Part shown: in pieces, positions 6,879-11,175 of the stretch
Position numbering within the stretch: the first letter of the stretch is position 1
Layout: each line of letters starts with the position of its first letter
Assembly: GCA_964480425.1 (NCBI GenBank)
Contig: CAYZPY010000082.1
Coordinates: 1 to 11,175 of the forward strand
Length of the DNA: 11,175 nt
Direction: 5' to 3'
From: CAYYMD01 sp964480425
GTDB taxonomy: Bacteria; Planctomycetota; Phycisphaerae; SM23-33
The notes under the pieces: generated by a model
Database searches by the model: none
Told to the model about the DNA's origin: nothing
What the model saw: only the letters and a program-made list of their open reading frames with translations
Made by a program: the position numbers and the translations under genes

Positions 6879-8303
6879 CTACCTGGTCGTCCTTAACATC
6901 GTGGTGTCGTATCGCGCATCTTTTAGTCGTTCGACGTCCTGCGGGCGCAGCGCCTGCGGCGCCACTTCCGCAGCCAGCACCTCTACGGGCATAAGGTCGC
7001 GCTCCCAGGAGCTGAGCAACAGTAGTTCGCCTGTTATCGTTATTTCCATTATGGGTTCGATGCCGTAGTAATAAATATCCTGTTCCCTGGACTGTTCTTC
7101 GGTTATGGAAGATTGCTGCCACTGGAGTATGGTGTGGTAGTTCCTGCTTATCAGGTTCTGCTGGAGGTCCGGCAGGTACCTGGAGGGCATAATGACGGTG
7201 AAGGTGTAGTGAATGACGTCGTATTCGGGACACGCCGCGCGCTGGGTGAGATTGTCTATCGCAGGCGCAGGCGCAGGCGCGGCTTCCGAACGCCCCCCGC
7301 GCCTTGGGCGCCCCCTGCCGGTCGGGACGCCTCTGCGGGGGCTTCCTTCCATGCCGCTTTTTGCGTAAGAGACGTTTTTAATCTGGACCAGGCGCTTGAC
7401 CGCGGCGTTCATCACGTTGGGGCTCTTAATCGTTGTTCCTCCGCTTCGCAGCGCCTGCTGATTGGTTTCGTTTATCGCGGCGATTATGTCGCCCACCACC
7501 CACAGGTGAACCTGCGCCTTCCAGCATTCTTCGGGCATGGCGTTAGGCATGGGGTGTGTGAATACGGGATTGAGGGCGTCCCTGGTTACGTATACCATTC
7601 CTTCGGAGGCGTTGTCGAGCTTAAGCGACATTATCGCCAGTTCCTGCACGGAATAGCGTGCCCACAGCGGACCTGCCTCTTCTGCGATGGTCGCCTCCGG
7701 CACGCCGGTGGGGGGAATCCTGCCGCCCCTGCCGCGCAGGTATCTCTCCATCGCCGAGGGCTCTTCGGTGCGCGGGACTCTTCGCTCTTCCTCTAACATC
7801 TCCAGTTCCCTCATCTTCTGGAGTTTCTTCTCCCAGATCTGCACCCTTTGCTTGAGGTCTTCCTCGGTCCATCCGGGCACCGGTTTGAGCGAGTTCCGCA
7901 GCGACTCCAGGCCGTCAACATATTTGTCGGTCAGCTTGAATGCCAGGTCGTGCTTTTCGTACAGGTCCCTGTTCATCGGGAAGGCGTTTTCCTTTTTACC
8001 GTCGGGGAGAGTGAACTGGATGAGCTGGTAGTCGCCCCGGTTGAATTTTTCGCTCTGTGATTCGACTGAACTGGCGGTGTTTCGTATGTTCTCCACGTAG
8101 CGCCTGCGGTTATCGAGAATTTTCTGGTTGACCGGCGTGCCGCTGGCCAATCGTCTCAGGTCGTTTATTATGTTGCGGCGATTTTCCCACTTTTCCTTGA
8201 TTCCACCCGAGAGTGAAATTGAAACCGCCAGCAGGACCCCGCCGATCACAAGGACCGACCCCGCCAGCACGACGTAGAAAAGATGTTCTCTCAATAAACG
8301 CAT
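6879..8303 (-). CDS. PilO-like inner-membrane assembly protein
   Basis: A 474-residue bitopic protein. I chose the ATG at 8303 because it overlaps the preceding TAA by one base (TAATG) and follows GGAGA by 8 nt. A longer in-frame ATG at 8372 would add 23 charged residues before the membrane helix. Residues about 8-30 (LFYVVLAGSVLVIGGVLLAV) are the transmembrane segment. A helical coiled region follows (about 34-85 and 145-178). Residues about 210-312 and 360-432 are two alpha/beta segments. The second, with FTVIMPSRYLPDLQQNL and PIMEITITGELLLL, has the pattern of the ferredoxin-like PilO/GspM periplasmic domain. Between them, about 316-350, lies a basic low-complexity linker (RGVPTGRGRPRRGG, then AP repeats). 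PilO pairs with PilN and carries PilP in pilus systems. Position after the PilM-N fusion, tight coupling and topology support that role, while sequence similarity is weak. It is about twice the usual PilO length. Confidence 0.75.
   Translation of the reverse strand: MRLLREHLFYVVLAGSVLVIGGVLLAVSISLSGGIKEKWENRRNIINDLRRLASGTPVNQKILDNRRRYVENIRNTASSVESQSEKFNRGDYQLIQFTLPDGKKENAFPMNRDLYEKHDLAFKLTDKYVDGLESLRNSLKPVPGWTEEDLKQRVQIWEKKLQKMRELEMLEEERRVPRTEEPSAMERYLRGRGGRIPPTGVPEATIAEEAGPLWARYSVQELAIMSLKLDNASEGMVYVTRDALNPVFTHPMPNAMPEECWKAQVHLWVVGDIIAAINETNQQALRSGGTTIKSPNVMNAAVKRLVQIKNVSYAKSGMEGSPRRGVPTGRGRPRRGGRSEAAPAPAPAIDNLTQRAACPEYDVIHYTFTVIMPSRYLPDLQQNLISRNYHTILQWQQSSITEEQSREQDIYYYGIEPIMEITITGELLLLSSWERDLMPVEVLAAEVAPQALRPQDVERLKDARYDTTMLRTTR
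7261..7280 (-). repeat. Short 6-bp tandem repeat encoding an Ala-Pro run
   Basis: GCAGGC is repeated three times and continues with GC. On the coding strand this gives alternating GCG and CCT codons (APAPAPA, about residues 341-347) within the linker of the PilO-like protein. Such a hexamer array could change length in frame by slippage and so adjust linker length without breaking the gene. Confidence 0.7.
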
Positions 8304-10378
8304 TACGGTTGTCTCCGTTGATCCTGCTCGGTGGGCGCCTCCACGCCGTCGGATTCTATCCTGATTATCCATCCGATAGTGAAGCGATAGTCATTGGCCG
8401 TCGTTTCGTTCAAAATGAGCGGGTCGGGCGGGCCTTTCATCTCGGTTACCGTCACCCCTCCTCGCCTTGTGATATCGAACCGTTCGGCCATGCTCTCGCC
8501 GGCAGGTTGCCATTTCGGCTCACCCTGGACGGAAAACGTGCCGTCGGGCCTGCTGGTCTGCCGCCGGCCAATGTCCATACTCTTGCGTTTTATCGGCGTT
8601 ATAATATTTTCGAAGGCGGTTGACCGGTCCGAAATATGGGTTCTGGCGGTCAGTTTAATCCTCACGCCCCGGGTTGGTTTGGTCTCGGACGGCGCCTCGC
8701 CCCCTCCGCCGCCAGTTGTGATCGCCTCTCTGCCCGTCACGACCTCCCTGAGCCCGATGGGATCCTGCCCCCTGGTGTCGGGCAGGTATTCGGTCTCTAT
8801 TTTTTCCACGATGACGATCCGCCGGCTGCCGCGGGGAGTGTCCTCCAGCAGGGCTTTCTGCGCCTCCACCTGTTCCAACTGTTTCTGAAGGGCCTGTATC
8901 TTCTGGGGGTCCTGGTCGGTGTTTTTCGCCTGTTCCAAACGGATTTGGAGGTCTGTTTCCTTTTTCAGCGCCTCGGCGTAGGTCTTCAGCAGCCCCTGGT
9001 CGACGGCGGCGGCGCGTATCGACTGGAATATCATCGCCTGGACCTCAGGCCAGAACCGCCGATAGCCAAGCATCTTGAAGTGCGAGGAAATCTGCTGTTG
9101 TTCGGTTAGTCCGGCGTCGCTCAGGTCGCGGTATTTGTCCACCAGGTTCTTTGTCTGTCCCACGATGGACCGCGTCTGTTTGATTTGCTGGTCCTCGGCA
9201 AGGGCTCTGTTGTCCATGTTTGCGCGATACGTGGCGGCGCCCAGTGTAGCTATCAGTGCCGCCGCCGCCGCTGCAAACCACGGACGCTTCAATGCCCACA
9301 GGCGCTTTCTGGCGATCTCCTCGGGAAGAATGTTCGTACTGATAGTCGCCTGTCCCAGACACTGTATGGCAAGCCCGTACGCAACGCCGAATCCCATTAT
9401 GTTTTCGTTCAGCGTGTGCGTCTTGACCTCGGGGGAAACGTCCAGACTGTTGAACAACTCCACCGTGCGAACCGGTATGTTGAGATTCTGCTCGAGGAAT
9501 TTCTGCAGTCCCGGAAGTCTGAAACCGTTGCCCAGGCCCACGATCTTGTTGAACTTCGTGCCGCGATGAAGTGAGGTGTAATATCCAACCGAGCGCTTGA
9601 TTTCCTGGACCAGGTCGGCGAACACCGGCCTCATCACCTGGAAGACCTGCCGGGCGTACTTTGTGCTGGCGGCGGTGCGTTTGAGTGTTTCGGCCTTGCT
9701 GAACGAAAGTTTGAAGGCCTTCACCAGCGATTCGGTGAAGTTGTTTCCTCCGATCTGAATGGTCCGCGTCCAGATTCTTCCGCCCTCGCCCACTACTATG
9801 TCGGTCTTGTCGGCGCCGACGTCGGCGAGGAGCGTGGCGCCCTCGGCGTCGATGAGTTCTTCGAACTGCATGAAGTTGTACAGCGCCAACGGGGCTATCT
9901 GGACGACATCGGTGTGCATCGACACGTCGCTGAAGTGACCCAGTATGCGCGCCACGTCGTCCTGCTTGACCGCAAAAATGCCCGCCTCGACATCGGGGGA
10001 ATCCGCCTCCTGGAATATCTGCCATCTCCATATCACCTCGGAGATGGGGAACGGTATCTGCTGGTCCGCCTCGAAGCGGACGATGTCGGGTATCTTGCTC
10101 TTTTCCACCGGAGGAAGCTTGACGAACCGCGTGAAGCTGCTTTGACCCGGGACCGAAACGCCCGCGGCGGTGCCGGCGATGCGGTTGCGGGCAAGGAACT
10201 GCTCCAGCGCCTGGTGGATGAGTTGAGCGCGGTTTGCCTCGGGATCGGATAATACTGTGGGGTGTTCTATTACGTCGAAGGCGTCGACTCGAATCCGGCC
10301 CTCGACCTGGCTTAGTTTCAAGGCCTTCAGGGCGCACTGTCCTATGTCTATGCCCCAGGCGCTTTTTGCTTTTGCCAT
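8303..10378 (-). CDS. pilM: PilM-PilN-type fusion: actin-like ATPase with membrane and periplasmic domain
   Basis: A 691-residue protein. Residues 1-340 match PilM, the cytoplasmic actin-like ATPase of type IV pilus assembly: WGIDIGQCALKALKL (8-22, phosphate-1), ADVGADKTDIVV (185-196, phosphate-2), GGNNFTESLVKAF, and IVGLGNGFRLPGLQKFL (279-295, adenosine loop). Stand-alone PilM ends near residue 350. Here NILPEE follows at 349-354, resembling the INLLP peptide by which PilN docks onto PilM. Then come a basic stretch (RKRLWALKR), a transmembrane helix (about 366-384, Ala-rich), a coiled coil (about 388-415 and 465-512) and a beta-rich periplasmic domain with a Gly-rich linker (555-560). This is the domain order of PilN fused onto PilM, or of GspL in type II secretion. 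The ATG at 10378 has AGGA 7 nt upstream. The gene appears to head the operon and is coupled to the next gene by TAATG. The PilM part is certain; the PilN-like part rests on layout and the short motif. Confidence 0.93.
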   Translation of the reverse strand: MAKAKSAWGIDIGQCALKALKLSQVEGRIRVDAFDVIEHPTVLSDPEANRAQLIHQALEQFLARNRIAGTAAGVSVPGQSSFTRFVKLPPVEKSKIPDIVRFEADQQIPFPISEVIWRWQIFQEADSPDVEAGIFAVKQDDVARILGHFSDVSMHTDVVQIAPLALYNFMQFEELIDAEGATLLADVGADKTDIVVGEGGRIWTRTIQIGGNNFTESLVKAFKLSFSKAETLKRTAASTKYARQVFQVMRPVFADLVQEIKRSVGYYTSLHRGTKFNKIVGLGNGFRLPGLQKFLEQNLNIPVRTVELFNSLDVSPEVKTHTLNENIMGFGVAYGLAIQCLGQATISTNILPEEIARKRLWALKRPWFAAAAAALIATLGAATYRANMDNRALAEDQQIKQTRSIVGQTKNLVDKYRDLSDAGLTEQQQISSHFKMLGYRRFWPEVQAMIFQSIRAAAVDQGLLKTYAEALKKETDLQIRLEQAKNTDQDPQKIQALQKQLEQVEAQKALLEDTPRGSRRIVIVEKIETEYLPDTRGQDPIGLREVVTGREAITTGGGGGEAPSETKPTRGVRIKLTARTHISDRSTAFENIITPIKRKSMDIGRRQTSRPDGTFSVQGEPKWQPAGESMAERFDITRRGGVTVTEMKGPPDPLILNETTANDYRFTIGWIIRIESDGVEAPTEQDQRRQP
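8312..8316 (-). promoter_or_regulatory. Ribosome binding site inside the pilM-type gene for the PilO-like gene
   Basis: On the minus strand this reads GGAGA, 8 nt before the ATG at 8303, within the last codons of the fusion gene. With the one-base TAATG overlap it supports translational coupling and decides the start of the PilO-like protein. Confidence 0.75.
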
Positions 10379-10444
10379 TTCAATTTCCTAAATCAACCGG
10401 TTTACGGCCGGCATCGTCATAAACTGAAAACACCGATTGAATTC

Positions 10445-10474
10445 ATTAAAATATAAAAATACGGCTGTCGTCAA
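10445..10474 (-). promoter_or_regulatory. Candidate sigma-70-type promoter of the pilM-type operon
   Basis: On the minus strand TTGACG (10474-10469) and TTTAAT (10450-10445) are separated by 18 nt. These match the -35 and -10 consensus at 5 of 6 positions each. Transcription would begin near 10437, leaving a leader of about 60 nt before the ATG at 10378. The region is AT-rich and divergent to the methylthiotransferase gene. No activator or operator site was recognised. Confidence 0.45.
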
Positions 10475-10482
10475 GTATGAAC

Positions 10483-10488
10483 TATAAT
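10483..10488 (+). promoter_or_regulatory. mtaB: Candidate -10 element of the mtaB gene
   Basis: A perfect TATAAT lies 14 nt before the ATG at 10503. A start about 7 nt downstream would leave a leader of only some 8 nt, with no Shine-Dalgarno sequence, so the message could be nearly leaderless. No good -35 hexamer lies 16-18 nt upstream. The match may be chance in this AT-rich spacer. Confidence 0.35.
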
Positions 10489-10502
10489 CATTTTTTTCGG
10501 CG

Positions 10503-11175
10503 ATGGAAAAGAACAGACCGACATTTTCGAGCAAGGCGCTCGGCTGCAAAGTGAACCAGTATGACGGCGCCGTCGTGGACGGCGCCCTTGGCGGTGCGGG
10601 TCTTGTGCGTGCGCCGTTCGGGCGGCGCAGCGACGTGGTGGTCGTCAACACGTGCTGCGTCACGAAGACCGCCATGAGCAAAACGCGCCGAGCCCTGCGC
10701 CGCGCGCTGCGAGCAGCGCCGCGGGCGGTATTCCTGGTGACCGGGTGCTACTGTGATTACGACCCCGATGCGATTCGGGCAGTGCTGGCGGAAATGAACT
10801 TCCCGCCCGCCCGGGCGGTGCTGGCAGGTCACAAAAACGACTGGCCGGCGGCGGTGCAAAAAGTCCTGCGGCTGGCGGGCGCCGACGGCGACGGGGCGAG
10901 GGGGGATAAAGTTCTTCCGCCGGTGGGTCATTTCCACGCCCACCAGCGCGCGTTTGTCAAAGTGCAGGACGGCTGCGACGCCTTCTGCACATACTGCATA
11001 GTGCCGCATACTCGCTCGAGGGTTTTCTCCCGCCCGGCGGGGCAGGTTCTGGACGAGTGCCGCACGCTCGTGGCCTCGGGGCATAAGGAAATCGTCCTGT
11101 CGGGCGTTTTCCTCGGCGCCTACGGGCGCCACACCGCAGTGCGCAGTCGCTGGGCGGCGGCGCAAGGACGGGAGC
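10503..11175 (+). CDS. mtaB: tRNA threonylcarbamoyladenosine methylthiotransferase MtaB, N-terminal part
   Basis: The first 224 residues of a radical-SAM methylthiotransferase that runs off the right edge (family length is roughly 410-450 residues). MtaB converts t6A37 to ms2t6A in tRNAs reading ANN codons. The N-terminal UPF0004 domain is present with LGCKVNQYD (13-21), NTC (49-51) and TGC (80-82), giving the three cysteines C15, C51 and C82 of the auxiliary 4Fe-4S cluster. LGCKVNQ is typical of MtaB rather than MiaB or RimO. The radical-SAM motif is GCDAFCTYC with C158, C162 and C165, in FVKVQDGCDAFCTYCIVPH, followed by RSRVFSRP and SGVFLGAYG. The ATG at 10503 is the first possible start, because a TAA lies in frame about 13 nt upstream. 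No Shine-Dalgarno is visible. Two additional cysteines, C52 and C84, adjoin the cluster ligands. The gene is divergent from the pil-type operon and functionally unrelated to it. Confidence 0.93.
   Translation, partial: MEKNRPTFSSKALGCKVNQYDGAVVDGALGGAGLVRAPFGRRSDVVVVNTCCVTKTAMSKTRRALRRALRAAPRAVFLVTGCYCDYDPDAIRAVLAEMNFPPARAVLAGHKNDWPAAVQKVLRLAGADGDGARGDKVLPPVGHFHAHQRAFVKVQDGCDAFCTYCIVPHTRSRVFSRPAGQVLDECRTLVASGHKEIVLSGVFLGAYGRHTAVRSRWAAAQGRE

Noticed and set aside
9045..10337. Minus-strand 430-codon frame inside the pilM-type gene
   Set aside because: It is out of frame with PilM and rich in Arg/Gly/His low-complexity sequence, typical of a shifted frame of a GC-rich gene.
10488..11165. Minus-strand frame of 225 codons opposite mtaB
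   Set aside because: MtaB has the radical-SAM and UPF0004 cysteine motifs on the plus strand. The antisense frame shows none.
1..11175. CRISPR array, tRNA or rRNA genes, insertion sequence or phage genes
   Set aside because: I looked for spaced direct repeats, cloverleaf-like segments, transposase motifs and terminal inverted repeats and saw none. The window is densely coding with consistent operon layout.

Overview
The window is about 11.2 kb of GC-rich bacterial DNA. It carries an almost complete envelope-spanning assembly module of the type IV pilus / type II secretion superfamily, encoded on the minus strand. Several protein features point to the Planctomycetota, possibly Phycisphaerae: a secretin with a very long TPR/coiled-coil N-terminus and a pre-secretin segment reading LIITQTPENHDAIRNLL, a YdjY-domain protein with a GTKEHES motif, and long Pro/Arg-rich linkers. 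This placement comes from remembered family features, not from a search, and is moderate in confidence.

Reading right to left (the transcription direction), the minus-strand genes are: (1) 10378-8303, a PilM actin-like ATPase fused to a PilN-like membrane and periplasmic part; (2) 8303-6879, a PilO-like bitopic protein that starts inside the previous stop codon (TAATG); (3) 6834-4969, a bitopic periplasmic protein in the PilP/GspC position; (4) after a 258-nt AT-rich gap holding a perfect dyad, 4710-1597, a 1037-residue secretin; (5) after a 112-nt gap with hairpins, 1484-237, an exported YdjY-domain protein with a probable ExbD/TolR-like domain; (6) 256 to beyond base 1, the start of an unrecognised membrane protein that overlaps gene 5 by 20 nt. 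The order matches pilM-N-O-P-Q of canonical pilus operons, but M and N are one polypeptide and the P-position protein is membrane-anchored. That topology resembles GspL-M-C-D of type II secretion. No extension or retraction ATPase, platform protein, pilin or prepilin peptidase lies in the window.

On the plus strand at the right edge, divergent from the pil-type genes, is the 5' two-fifths or so of an MtaB-type radical-SAM tRNA methylthiotransferase (10503 to the end of the window). The 124-nt divergent spacer holds plausible overlapping promoters.

How the parts probably work together: the PilM-like domain sits at the cytoplasmic face of the inner membrane, and its fused PilN-like part and the PilO-like partner form the periplasmic inner-membrane platform. 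The third bitopic protein would bridge to the secretin, which forms the outer-membrane gate. The YdjY/ExbD-like protein is a possible periplasmic accessory, but only its neighbourhood supports that.
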